Shown here: positions 1 to 8,979 of the stretch, piece by piece
Position numbering within the stretch: position 1 is the stretch's first letter
Layout: each line of letters opens with the position of its first letter
Source of the DNA: Saprospiraceae bacterium
GTDB lineage: Bacteria > Bacteroidota > Bacteroidia > Chitinophagales > Saprospiraceae
Direction of reading: 5' to 3'
DNA length: 64,000 nt
Assembly (NCBI GenBank): GCA_020627535.1
Contig: JAHDGU010000008.1
Location: 1-64,000 of the forward strand
Translations under genes and position numbers: made by a program
Notes under the pieces: model-generated
What the model was told of the DNA's origin: nothing
What the model saw: only the letters and a program-made list of their open reading frames with translations
Databases searched by the model: none

Positions 1-79
1 AGGCTTCATTCACAAATAGTCCATTCTGAAGAACTAAATCCACGGATTTAGACCATTTCTTACGTGGCGCAAAAACGTT

Positions 80-490
80 TTGGACAGGTGTGACTACAAT
101 TCGACTTTTTCAGTCGAAAGAATTGAAAATGGAATTGCCAAGCCAAATAATGTTTTTTGGATAAATTTTGCAAACCGGCTACCGGTTGGTTACGCAAAAC
201 TTAAATTGAATTCCAAGTCAGAGTTTATCGACTCGACAAATATTTGCCAACTTCAAAAAATATACATCTTGAAAGATTTTATGTCAATGAAAATTGGATG
301 GAAATTACAAAATTTGCTCTTGAAAAAAGCACAGGATCTGGAGTTTGAAGAAATTTGGCTCTCTGTACTAAACAGAAACGAACGAGCAATAAAATTTTAC
401 AAGAGGAGCGGATTTGAAAAAATCGGTAATCACGACTTTCAAATTGGAAAGGAGAATTTTGAATTTATGGCAATGAGAAAAAAACTATAG
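80..490 (+). pseudogene. GNAT-family N-acetyltransferase, N-terminally truncated
   Basis: The reading frame opens with a TTG at 80 and resembles the C-terminal two thirds of a small GNAT acetyltransferase. It has the beta4/alpha3 segment (LQKIYILKDF, then IGWKLQNLLLKKA) and the typical ending, in which an N-x-x-A-I-x-F-Y-x-x-x-G-F motif (NERAIKFYKRSGF) precedes the last strand. The roughly 40 residues that normally precede FSVERI are missing; upstream in frame there is only unrelated sequence back to a stop at 35-37. The acetyl-CoA pyrophosphate loop, usually Q/R-x-x-G-x-G/A, reads MSMKIG and lacks its first glycine. The DNA is visibly A+T-rich compared with the later part of the window. Most likely a decayed cassette or a recombination remnant. 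A short protein from the TTG cannot be excluded, but it would lack part of the fold. Confidence 0.6.
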
Positions 491-496
491 AATACA

Positions 497-574
497 GTGG
501 CTAACTATAGGTGATGACAGCATATCTCTCCTATCGTCGATAGACGCTGTATGCCATCATCCGCTAGCTCTCAC
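497..574. repeat. 78-bp imperfect palindrome, attC-like
   Basis: An imperfect palindrome begins six bases after the stop codon of the acetyltransferase remnant. Its outer 7-mers are GGCTAAC (499-505) and GCTAGCT (563-569), its intermediate arms are 513-525 and 549-561 (10 of 13 positions complementary), and its centre is CTATCGTCGATAG (531-543). Position just behind a small A+T-rich GNAT frame, imperfect pairing and outer 7-mers loosely like the integron simple sites all suggest an attC recombination site. The 7-mers do not match the GTTRRRY consensus exactly. A palindromic repeat of another kind, or a terminator without a T-run, is possible. Confidence 0.45.
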
Positions 575-590
575 TAAATTACCTGCGTGT

Positions 591-1015
591 ATGAAGGACA
601 TGTCATTAATTGCTTTGCTTGTATTATTTTGTGGGAATTGTTGCGCACAGGACCTTTCTCATCCAAGTTATACATATTGTGATCGAGCACTTGAGCACTA
701 CGATCATGGACAGTACAACAAAGCTTTGATTGCTATAGATTCTGCTTTGAGTCTTAATTCTCAAGAGCCGTATTTTTATGATGTAAAGAGTTTTATCTTA
801 ATATCAATGCAGGAGTTTGACCAGGCGGGTAGAGTGATAGATCTGGCATTGACTAAATTTCCAACGGATCCGTATACTCATTGTACTAAAGGAGATTATG
901 ACTTCTTTATGGCTGAGCCAGAGAGAGCTTTGTTATCTTACTGAAGTCTTCACTTACAGGAAGTCTTGACTTGACAGAGCGGCATGAGGCAATAGATCTG
1001 CCCGAAGAGTTATAA
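591..1015 (+). pseudogene. secreted TPR protein, frameshifted and truncated
   Basis: The first 117 codons encode a signal peptide (hydrophobic core ending CCAQ) followed by TPR-like helices with Y-x-x-A-L and A-L-x-L-N patterns (about residues 30-115). The frame stops at 942-944 with TGA. Reading from 941 in another frame continues plausibly (LKSSLTGSLDLTER) to a TAA at 1013-1015, so a small indel near 940 has broken the gene. Even the repaired product would be only about 140 residues, short for this kind of TPR lipoprotein or secreted protein, so the 3' end may also be missing. Function unknown; TPR domains mediate protein-protein contacts. Confidence 0.6.
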
Positions 1016-1053
1016 TTGGTCAACCAATTCTGAGTATTTTGTATTTTAGGCGT

Positions 1054-3495
1054 ATGAAGATGACCAATCCAGCCTTGAATGATGCTACTCGAGTGCTAGC
1101 TCTATGTGTTCTATTAGTGGCCTCAGCCAAGAGCTACGCTCAGCTGGTGCACAACACGGCAGAGCTCACCGATGCTATTGAGAATGCAATCCCAGGTACC
1201 ACGATTACTCTTTCAGATGGCAGGTGGGATGATGTTTTCATTGATCTCGACAAGGACGGCGAAGTGGACAATCGCATTACCATTACAGCTCAGAGTCCTG
1301 GTGCAGTAATCATGACGGGTAACTCACGGGTGTACCTGGAAGGATCCTATTTGACGGTCTCGGGACTTGTCTTTCGCGATGCTGACAACTTGGTGACATC
1401 TAGTAGTACGATTGAGCCAGTCATCGAGCTGAAGCGATGTGACTATTGTCAAGTACTCAATAATCTTATTGATGGATATAATGGGACCGAGGCCCAGAAA
1501 GAACTTACGTTCAAATGGATATTGACAGATGGACAGTACAACGAAATCGCCTACAACTCATTTATCGGAAAATACGGCGTCGGAAGTATCATCAATGACA
1601 ACCGCAATAGTTCAGAGCCAGACTATCTGAGCATTCATCACAATTACTTCGCAGATCGCACACCGATCAATGAGGTCAATGAGGATAATGATCAAGACGC
1701 AATACGGATAGGCAACAGTGGCACTTCACTCAACGATTCTTACACCGAGGTATACAGCAATTATTTTGAAAATTTCTTTGGTGAGATTGAGGTGATATCC
1801 AATAAGTCAGGAAGTAATAAATACTACAATAACACCTTTAGAAATTACTCAGGGACTCTCACCCTACGCCATGGAAACAACTGTGAAGTATATGGCAATT
1901 ATTTCTTTGCTGAGGACAATGTATATAGTGGTGGTGTCCGTGTGATAGGAGAAGGTCACAAGGTGTACAACAATTACATTGAAGGTGTCAATTCGCGTAA
2001 GCCCAACGGCTCAACTTCCAATGCTACGGGAGGCATCAATGTGTCAAATGGCCGCTTAAATTCCGCTCTGAATGGCTATTATCAAGTCATAGATGCGGTG
2101 ATTGTCCATAATACGCTAGTCAATTGTGATTATGGTCTTCGGATAGGTACCACTGTAAGTAGTGATCTAGATCAAGCGCCCAAGGATATAGTAGTCGCCA
2201 ATAATATTATGTACAATATCACAGAGGAGGACTATCAGATCAGAACCAACCCGATAGGTAATTCGATCTCGGAGGGAAACATGGAAGATCTTGCTCTGAG
2301 TGCTTTGGAAAGTGATGACGGCCTCTATCGATTGACCTCAGGTGCTGAGCCAATCGATGCGGGCTTAGGATCTTATGACTTTCTGAGTCTTGATGCCTTG
2401 GGTGGAATGCGGGATGCCATTCCCGATGCTGGGTCTGAGGAGTATGGAGCAAATGGAATGAATTATCCATTTGATGATTTAGATATTGGTATTACACTTG
2501 GGTTTGGGGCTATTTCTGAGCCTACTCTTTCTTCAAATCCAACTGTGATCACCTTTGGCAAGTACAAGGAAACCATGGGCTTCAAGGTAATATCCAATGT
2601 GGATTGGTTCATCACCGAAGACATACCCTGGTTAGAGCTAGATCCATCATCTGGAACAGGCACCATGGATATCATGGCCATGACAGATGCTAATGAAACA
2701 GGAGAGGACAGAGAAGGTACGATTACCATTCGCCAGCAGGCAGGAGCTGATGACTTGAGCGCTGAGATTTTGGTCATCCAGACCAATTCTTTCATTCCAG
2801 GTGAAATTGATATTGTCGGAAGTTCAAGCAAGGGTGCGCAAGACAAAGAAGGAATTGAAGAAGAGAATGCCTATGACGATGACCTTAGTACATACTGGAC
2901 TGGAAATCCGGATACCGCGGCGGAAGTGTCAATTACTTTGGATCTAGATTGTCGTCATGTTCTGACAGAAATTGGGATCAACTTCTGGAAGGCTGATGAG
3001 AGGACCACCACGTTTTCAATTGCTATTGGGGATGATGCTGAAGGACCTTTTATGACGATCCTAGACAATGTGAGCTCTGCTTCGGATGGCGTGACCGTAG
3101 ACACTGAACAGCTCTTTGATTTGGAGAATGTAGTGGCTCGGTATGTCAAGTTTATTGGTATCGGGAATAGCTCATCCACCAACTGGACAAGCGTTGCCAA
3201 TATCAATATCTATGGAGATGCACAGTGCGAGCCAATAACCAATGTCATAAATTATCCTCTGATTGAGGATCAAGTCAACGTCTATCCGATTCCAGCTCAA
3301 CAAGCATTCATAAACGTTTCTGCTGAATCTGAGATCAGTGCCATTGAAATTTTTGGGATTGATGGTCTACCAGTTTTGGAGTATTATGTAAATCCAGCTA
3401 AAAACCATCGCTTAAATATCCAAGACTTGGCATCAGGAACATATTTTATAAGAGTGAATAATACTCGAGTATATCCTCTTATTGTGCTGCGATAA
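1054..3495 (+). CDS. secreted polysaccharide lyase family 6 (alginate lyase/chondroitinase B-like) with BACON, F5/8C and T9SS domains
   Basis: An 813-residue extracellular enzyme predicted to cleave uronic-acid polysaccharides such as alginate or dermatan sulfate by beta-elimination. After a signal peptide (ends KSYAQ, about residue 30), residues 30-450 form a right-handed beta-helix of PL6 type with the family motifs HHNYF, GEIEVISNKS and LRHGNN. The Lys of SNKS and the Arg of LRHG correspond to the catalytic base and acid of chondroitinase B. A BACON-like domain follows (about 480-575), then an F5/8 type C carbohydrate-binding domain (about 590-735), then a type IX secretion sorting domain starting at VYPIPAQQ and ending GTYFIRV...VLR. 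ATG 1054 is preferred over the TTG at 1039. The neighbouring broken GH30 gene hints at a former polysaccharide-degradation cluster. Exact substrate cannot be read from sequence. Confidence 0.88.
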   Translation: MKMTNPALNDATRVLALCVLLVASAKSYAQLVHNTAELTDAIENAIPGTTITLSDGRWDDVFIDLDKDGEVDNRITITAQSPGAVIMTGNSRVYLEGSYLTVSGLVFRDADNLVTSSSTIEPVIELKRCDYCQVLNNLIDGYNGTEAQKELTFKWILTDGQYNEIAYNSFIGKYGVGSIINDNRNSSEPDYLSIHHNYFADRTPINEVNEDNDQDAIRIGNSGTSLNDSYTEVYSNYFENFFGEIEVISNKSGSNKYYNNTFRNYSGTLTLRHGNNCEVYGNYFFAEDNVYSGGVRVIGEGHKVYNNYIEGVNSRKPNGSTSNATGGINVSNGRLNSALNGYYQVIDAVIVHNTLVNCDYGLRIGTTVSSDLDQAPKDIVVANNIMYNITEEDYQIRTNPIGNSISEGNMEDLALSALESDDGLYRLTSGAEPIDAGLGSYDFLSLDALGGMRDAIPDAGSEEYGANGMNYPFDDLDIGITLGFGAISEPTLSSNPTVITFGKYKETMGFKVISNVDWFITEDIPWLELDPSSGTGTMDIMAMTDANETGEDREGTITIRQQAGADDLSAEILVIQTNSFIPGEIDIVGSSSKGAQDKEGIEEENAYDDDLSTYWTGNPDTAAEVSITLDLDCRHVLTEIGINFWKADERTTTFSIAIGDDAEGPFMTILDNVSSASDGVTVDTEQLFDLENVVARYVKFIGIGNSSSTNWTSVANINIYGDAQCEPITNVINYPLIEDQVNVYPIPAQQAFINVSAESEISAIEIFGIDGLPVLEYYVNPAKNHRLNIQDLASGTYFIRVNNTRVYPLIVLR

Positions 3496-3536
3496 ACTAT
3501 TCCGATGAAATAGTCTTCAGTGCTGAAATTGTCATT

Positions 3537-4028
3537 ATGAATTTTAAGTGGGTTTTTCTTACGGTTGTCATTTGGGGATTGGGATTTTCTTGTGTTGATT
3601 CGGCACAAGAAGGAAACAGCACAGCACAAAAGCTGAGTTCGGAGAAATCTCTTATTCTGGAATGTCTGAATAATGAGACAAAATCAGCATTTGCCAGAGA
3701 CTATGATGATTGGTCCAAGTACTGGGTGTACAGGAATGATATCTCAAAGACATACATCAACTATCCTGATAGCAGTTTTTCAGAGTCTTTAGGTTGGCTT
3801 GAAATTAGTCAATTCGTCAAAGATTTCATGGCCGAGAATCCTGATCCAGAACCTCCTCCAAGACCTATAGATGCTATTCAGGTCTACTTATACGATAGTG
3901 GTGCCTGGGTGAGTTATGAGCAGCAAGACAGTCTCAGAGGACGTAAGCGAGAGACGAGGCTGATGGAGAAGCAAAATGGCCAATGGAAAATAGCCGGAAT
4001 GCATACCACCATATATGGCTTTCAGTAA
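3537..4028 (+). CDS. small lipoprotein with NTF2/SnoaL-like fold
   Basis: A 163-residue protein with a lipoprotein-type leader (GLGFSC, cysteine at about 19). The rest resembles a SnoaL/DUF4440-like NTF2 domain: an initial helix (ECLNNETKSAFARDYDDWSKYW), the phrase W-x-x-I-x-x-F-x-x-D/F in the middle, and a final sheet with GAWVSYEQ, the basic strand RKRETRLMEKQNGQWKIAGMHTT and a short tail. In this family the ending in which a charged strand precedes W-K-I is very typical. Such proteins are often ligand-binding or enzyme-like domains; no catalytic residue can be assigned. It lies 41 bases after the lyase and may be co-transcribed. Confidence 0.6.
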   Translation: MNFKWVFLTVVIWGLGFSCVDSAQEGNSTAQKLSSEKSLILECLNNETKSAFARDYDDWSKYWVYRNDISKTYINYPDSSFSESLGWLEISQFVKDFMAENPDPEPPPRPIDAIQVYLYDSGAWVSYEQQDSLRGRKRETRLMEKQNGQWKIAGMHTTIYGFQ

Positions 4029-4190
4029 TATCTGAATTTCATCGAAGGAAAAAGATAATGAGACTGATTTGAGGATGCACCTGGGGCTGTGTATGTGCTT
4101 TTGAGTGAAAGGAAGAAGTCCTTCAGTTTTCATGAAATCATCTGATCAAACGCCAAGCATTATACGCTCCAATTTAAAGTGAATACCAAT
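4029..4190. other. intergenic spacer
   Basis: About 160 bases between the NTF2-like gene and the broken GH30 gene. No open frame with a convincing start, no hairpin with a T-run and no clear TAnnTTTG promoter were found. Confidence 0.5.
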
Positions 4191-5768
4191 ATGATTGAAA
4201 CCTGTCTGCGCTTTTCTTTTTGGCTTTTAATCTTGTGTTCATGTCGCTCGACCGATCCACTTGGTCGCTATGAATTAGAGGTATATGAGACCTCTGAGAG
4301 CGGAAAGAGCTTTCGTCTCACCACGGCTTATGATGATACCACAGGTACTGGAAGAGTAGCATCCCTTACAATTGATGTATCTCAAGAATATCAAGAAATC
4401 ATTGGATTTGGAGCATCATTTACAGAATCTTCTGCTTGGAACCTGGCTACAATTTCTAAGGCGGATCGCGCACAGATTCTTAAGCGCTTATTTGATCCAC
4501 ATAGCGGCGCAGGCTTCAGTCTTTGCCGTACTCATATCAATAGTTGTGACTATTCCAATAATCACTACACTTATGTTGAAGATGGAGACACCTCTCTCAG
4601 CAGCTTCAGTATATTCGAAGATAAGAGGGGTTTTTCAGGTCTGGAAAATGAGCAGGTCAAGAATATTCAACTGATAGACGCTACCTACGATTTGATACCC
4701 ATGATTCTGGAGGCTAGAAGTGTAACTGGAGCAGAGTTCAGAATTATTGCTTCACCCTGGAGTCCTCCTTCCTGGATGAAGGAAGGAGAGACGGCACCAA
4801 TGACCAATGGCAAGCTGCTTAAGGAAAATTATGCCATTTGAGCGAAGTACCTTTCTAGATATGTATCGGCCTACAAAGCAGAGGGTATTGATATCTGGGC
4901 AATCACTCCTCAAAACGAGCCATTGCATGCACATGACGCGAGATGGGATAGTAATGGCTTTACTCCCGAAGATGCGCGGGACTTTTTACGAGATTTTTTG
5001 GGTCCTCAATTGGTTGTCGATGGTCACCTGGACCCAGAAGACCTAGACCGTGGGCTAAAAGTCTTGATTTATGATCACAACAAATCGACCATGAACGACT
5101 ATGTATCTCCGACCTACGCTGACCCTGAGGCAAGTAAATACGCTTAGGGGACGGCTTTTCATTGGTATGCAAGTTCCGATTTGGCCTCTCATCAGTGGTA
5201 CGGCGAAGACCTCGGAGTTCATTGAAGCAAATGGCCTGACAAGGGATTAATACATACAGAGTCCAGCATAGATATTGAAAAGAATGATCCCATTGGTCAG
5301 TATTGGAGAGAATGCCGAGATTATGCTGGCGTATTTCTTCCTTTTGACACTTATGTCTACGATATAATGACTGATCTCAACCATGGGACACAAGGCTATG
5401 TCGAGTGGTGTATGATCCTGAGTCATGAGGGTAAACCCAATCCTTATGACAACTTCAATAGTGCTCCTGTCCTTATCAATCCTCATACAGGTGAAGTCAC
5501 CTATACTCCCTTGTACTATATTTTAAGTCATTTCAGCAAGTTTATGCGGCCGGGAGCTGTCAGAATTGATATTTCTGGAGATGATGTAGATGGTGTCATA
5601 TGTACATCGGTCAAAAATCCTTATGGTTCGATCTGCCTTGTTACATTCAACTCGAATAGAGATGCAGTTCATTTTATTTATACCTTGGAAGGGCACGACT
5701 ATCACGTCACTCTCAATGGGCGAACTCTACAAACACTGTACTTTAAACCCCAGACGACACACCAATGA
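4191..5768 (+). pseudogene. GH30-family glycosidase lipoprotein with three in-frame stop codons
   Basis: One continuous reading frame of about 525 codons encodes a complete GH30 enzyme (glucosylceramidase/beta-1,6-glucanase type), interrupted by TGA at 4839-4841, TAG at 5145-5147 and TGA at 5223-5225, with no frameshift. The start has a lipoprotein leader (LILCSC). The family motifs are intact: GFGASFTESSAWNL, the ASPWSPPSWMK region, TPQNEP with the acid/base Glu (codon 4917-4919), FHWYA, and IHTES with the nucleophile Glu (5259-5261). The C-terminal beta-sandwich is present. The first stop replaces a position that is usually Trp (YAI*AKY) and could be TGG to TGA; the second also fits a TGG change. 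Every other gene here uses TGA and TAG as normal stops, so recoding is unlikely. Probably a recently inactivated gene. Confidence 0.85.
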
Positions 5769-5871
5769 GCTGGAGGAGAATAATAGCCGCTTTATGATAT
5801 ATCAACAGACTGCCAAAAAACGGCACGAGGAGATATCAAATTGACCTGTTTGACTTTCTAATCCGAACAAT

Positions 5872-6765
5872 ATGAATACTTCACCGATACGCCATTTAAA
5901 CACTTTTCTAGCTAGCCTACTCTTAATTCTTATTGCTTGTAGCGATCAGAAGGCAGTAGAAACTCTTATTGACCCTAGTGATATTTCACCTTGGTGCATC
6001 ATTGGTTTTGATACTGAAAATAGGACGCCAGAGCAAAGAATAGAAATGCTCCAGGAGATGGGCATTAAGCAATATGGTTATAATAGAGGTAAGGCGGACT
6101 TCTCTTCCATGGCCCAGGAGTTTCAATTGGCAAGTGAAAACGATATCGATATCACTTCCGTATTTCTTTGGCTAAATGCAAAAAGTGATAGCATTGGTAA
6201 ATTGAGTCCATCCAATAGGGAATTGCTGAGCAATATCTCAGGTGCTGAACACAAACCTGCTATTTGGCTGAGTTTCAGCCATAACTTCTTTGAGGAGCGT
6301 GGGCATGCCGAGTCTATAGAATATTGTGTGGAGATGATTCAGTTTATCAAGTCTTATATCGGAGCTATGGACTGTGAGTTGGCTTTGTACAATCATCACG
6401 GGTGGTTTGGCAATCCAAATCACCAAATTGAAGTTTTGAAAGAGTTGAATGATGAGTCTATATCGATCGTCTATAATTTTCATCACGCGCAGGAATACGT
6501 GGATGAATTTGAAGAGCTAGCAGAGAAGATGTTGCCCTATCTGTCATTTGTCAATTTAAACGGTGTTAAGAAGGAAGGGCCGCAGATTATTCCCATCGGT
6601 CAGGGCAACCACGAGTATGATATGATTGTACACCTGAAGGATCTAGGCTATGACGGGCCGTGGGGAATTTTAGGTCATGTCAAAACCGAAGACGTGCAGA
6701 AAGTTCTTCGGGCTAACTTGGATGGATTGTCAGAATTAAATAAGCGTTATATCCTCCATAAGTAG
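5872..6765 (+). CDS. lipoprotein with sugar-phosphate isomerase/epimerase-like TIM barrel
   Basis: A 297-residue protein with a lipoprotein leader (LILIACSD, cysteine about 23). The body looks like an AP-endonuclease-2/xylose-isomerase-like TIM barrel as found in COG1082 sugar isomerases: RTPEQRIEMLQEMGIKQYGY near the first strand/helix, CELALYNHHGWFG in the middle, SIVYNFHHAQEYV, then PYLSFVNLNGVKKEG and the ending GHEY...LKDLGYDGPWGILGHV. His and Glu/Asp residues at the expected metal-ligand strands (NHHGW, FHHA, NLNG) are visible. Substrate unknown; many such lipoproteins sit in polysaccharide-use regions of Bacteroidota, which fits the lyase and GH30 neighbours. Confidence 0.7.
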   Translation: MNTSPIRHLNTFLASLLLILIACSDQKAVETLIDPSDISPWCIIGFDTENRTPEQRIEMLQEMGIKQYGYNRGKADFSSMAQEFQLASENDIDITSVFLWLNAKSDSIGKLSPSNRELLSNISGAEHKPAIWLSFSHNFFEERGHAESIEYCVEMIQFIKSYIGAMDCELALYNHHGWFGNPNHQIEVLKELNDESISIVYNFHHAQEYVDEFEELAEKMLPYLSFVNLNGVKKEGPQIIPIGQGNHEYDMIVHLKDLGYDGPWGILGHVKTEDVQKVLRANLDGLSELNKRYILHK

Positions 6766-7167
6766 CTATACTGGGCGAGGAAGGGATGATGATATCTCCT
6801 TTTCCCAGCGATTTTGACAGGCTAGTGAATCCAGTGCATATGAGTTTTGGCTGAGGAGCTAGGGCGTAGTGTTGGTCGTATTTGACAGGTCTTATCTTTG
6901 GAGGGATATGAGACTTCATCAACAGCATAATGTTCCGTGGAAACGATTACTAGAGCATCTGCCTTCCAAGAATGTTGGTGATTATAGTAAGTCAGAATAT
7001 CGTGGCTCTCACTCTTGGTCAGAAAAGAGTCTTACGTCCATTGATTTTTTTGCAGTGAGCTTAGGGGATACGCTGCTTGGCTTTGCAAGTACTGAAAGCG
7101 CCAAGTGGTCTATGACGATGAGATCCTGGTAGGAGAATTTTAGGAACTACAGCTATACAAGGGAGAA
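6766..7167. other. 402-bp region without a convincing gene
   Basis: The stretch between the TIM-barrel lipoprotein and the methyltransferase gene holds only short frames, the longest an 87-codon GTG-started frame at 6869-7132 with no recognisable domain, signal peptide or family motif. All frames contain scattered stops. Given the broken genes upstream, this is probably decayed coding sequence. No hairpin terminator or convincing promoter was found. Confidence 0.5.
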
Positions 7168-7779
7168 ATGAATAGTGACACAGAAGCATACTGGACAAAG
7201 AGATATCAAGAAGAGCAAACGGGATGGGATATAGGGGAGAGTTCAAGACCCATGCGTCATTATATCGATCAGCTGACAAACAAAGATCTTCGTATACTCA
7301 TTCCTGGTGCCGGCAATGCCTATGAAGCTGAGTATCTTCATCGTTTGGGATATAAGTCTATTCATATTCTAGATATTTCAGCGTTGCCATTGAATCAGTT
7401 CCAAAAGCGTGTGCCAGATTTCCCTTCGGATCACTTGCGGCATGGTGATTTTTTTCAGCACGAGGGAGAGTATGATCTGATCTTAGAGCAGACATTTTTC
7501 TGCTCGTTTCCACCAGTGGCAGAAACACGGAAGGCTTACGCCAAAAAAATGTTTGAGCTTTTATCTCCCAATGGCAAACTTGTTGGTCTTTGGTTTGATA
7601 TTCCTCTCACAGGTGATATGGAAAATCGTCCATTTGGTGGAGATCGATATGAGTACTTATCTTATTTTTCACCATACTTCATAGTAAGGTCATTCGAGTC
7701 TTGTTATAATTCAATTTCACCGAGGCAGGGCTCGGAGCTTTTTGGCATATTTCAAAGGAGATCTGAGCTTTCTTCATAG
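7168..7779 (+). CDS. TPMT-family SAM-dependent methyltransferase
   Basis: A 203-residue cytoplasmic protein of the thiopurine S-methyltransferase superfamily. It has the family start (YWTKRYQEEQTGWDIGESSRPMRHYIDQL), the SAM-binding motif I (RILIPGAGNAYEAEYLHRLGY) with the acidic residue after the next strand (IHILDIS), and the family stretch YDLILEQTFFCSFPP followed by R-x-x-Y. The usual length is about 190-230. Members methylate sulfur, selenium, tellurium or halide nucleophiles; the specific acceptor cannot be told. The start ATG at 7168 follows GGGAGAA, a plausible ribosome-binding site. Confidence 0.85.
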   Translation: MNSDTEAYWTKRYQEEQTGWDIGESSRPMRHYIDQLTNKDLRILIPGAGNAYEAEYLHRLGYKSIHILDISALPLNQFQKRVPDFPSDHLRHGDFFQHEGEYDLILEQTFFCSFPPVAETRKAYAKKMFELLSPNGKLVGLWFDIPLTGDMENRPFGGDRYEYLSYFSPYFIVRSFESCYNSISPRQGSELFGIFQRRSELSS

Positions 7780-7827
7780 ACCTCCTCCTTTTATCGTATT
7801 TGTGACCTGTCTGAGTACATTTGTCTT

Positions 7828-8979
7828 ATGAATGTGCAAGACATCTTAGCGGAGCTGGTTTCCTTTCCGGTATTTGGTGGGGAGAGCAATCTGGCCATTA
7901 TCGAATGGATCGAATCATACCTCCTTGACAGAGCTGTAGAGACCAATCGTGTCCCAAGTGCTGATGGCAAGAAGTCTTCCTTGCATTGTCGCATTGGTCC
8001 ATCAGCACCTGATGGATATATTCTGAGCGGACACACGGACGTCGTACCTGTTGCAGGGCAGGATTGGACATCAGATCCATTTATTCTTACAGATAAAGAC
8101 GATGGGAAGCTGTATGCTCGCGGAAGTTGTGATATGAAGGGTTTTATCGCATGCTGTCTGTCGCAAGTAGATCACATGGTACAAGCTGAATTGAAGAAGC
8201 CGATGTATTTTGCTTTTTCGTATGATGAGGAGATTGGATGTCTATCGGCTCCAGAGCTAGCCGCGTCTATCAGGCATCACTATGATCTTCCTCCACGATA
8301 CGCGATCATCGGAGAGCCCTCGATGATGCGTCCCACTACAGGTCAAAAAGGCATCTACATCCTGGATATCACGGTCAATGGATCTGCTGGTCATTCCTCG
8401 CGCATCAAGCAAGAAGTGAGTGCCATACATGAGTCGGCCAAGTTAGTCACATGGCTTGAAAATAAGATGAATGCTCTTGTTGCAGAAGGAAACTTGGATG
8501 ATCGATTTACACCACCACATAGCTCGCTTCATGTGGGTATGTTGCATGGCGGAATTGCACCGAATGTGATTGCAGACCGCTGTGATTTTAGTGTGGATAT
8601 TCGGACGATACCGAGTGATAGTCTCGATGCTATTGTTGCGGACTTTCAAGAGCACTGTCGTGCAAAAGAAACGATGCTCAGGAAGGTCTTTCCAGATTTC
8701 ATGATTGATATTCGGGAACATCACCCAGCAGTGCCGCCCTTGGATACAGCAGATGATGCGGCTATTGTGAAGCAGATTATATCCTTGACAGGCAATGCCA
8801 ATCTTGATGCTGTCTCTTATGCTGCGGAGGCAGGTCAGTTTGCACAGGCAGGCTTCCAGAGTATCATCTGTGGGCCAGGAAGTATCGCTCAGGCGCATCG
8901 AGCTGATGAGTACATCAGCAAGGAGCAATTGAGGCTTGGGGAGAAAATGATAGCCGATTTGATTGCCCATTGCTCATAG
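7828..8979 (+). CDS. argE: acetylornithine deacetylase (M20 metallopeptidase family)
   Basis: A 383-residue cytoplasmic hydrolase that most resembles ArgE, which removes the acetyl group from N-acetylornithine in arginine synthesis. The two-zinc M20 site is visible: SGHTDVVPV (His ligand plus Asp), the bridging Asp in GSCDMKG, the general-base Glu and adjacent Glu ligand in YDEEIGC, GEPS, and the C-terminal His ligand in QAHRADEYI. The dimerisation insert begins near ITVNGSAGHSS. Length fits the family (375-390). No other arg genes are adjacent, so the assignment rests on sequence alone; a related N-acyl-amino-acid deacylase, for instance one acting on succinyl-ornithine, is the main alternative. 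Confidence 0.82.
   Translation: MNVQDILAELVSFPVFGGESNLAIIEWIESYLLDRAVETNRVPSADGKKSSLHCRIGPSAPDGYILSGHTDVVPVAGQDWTSDPFILTDKDDGKLYARGSCDMKGFIACCLSQVDHMVQAELKKPMYFAFSYDEEIGCLSAPELAASIRHHYDLPPRYAIIGEPSMMRPTTGQKGIYILDITVNGSAGHSSRIKQEVSAIHESAKLVTWLENKMNALVAEGNLDDRFTPPHSSLHVGMLHGGIAPNVIADRCDFSVDIRTIPSDSLDAIVADFQEHCRAKETMLRKVFPDFMIDIREHHPAVPPLDTADDAAIVKQIISLTGNANLDAVSYAAEAGQFAQAGFQSIICGPGSIAQAHRADEYISKEQLRLGEKMIADLIAHCS

Noticed and set aside
2463-2846. 127-codon frame on the minus strand within the PL6 lyase
   Set aside because: Fully inside a clear gene with all domains accounted for; no start signal and no recognisable motif.
4839-5225. Recoding of TGA/TAG as Trp in the GH30 gene
   Set aside because: All other genes in the window use TGA and TAG as normal stops and no recoding element was seen; nonsense mutation is simpler.
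6869-7132. 87-codon frame started by GTG
   Set aside because: No domain, signal or family motif; composition and neighbours fit decayed sequence.
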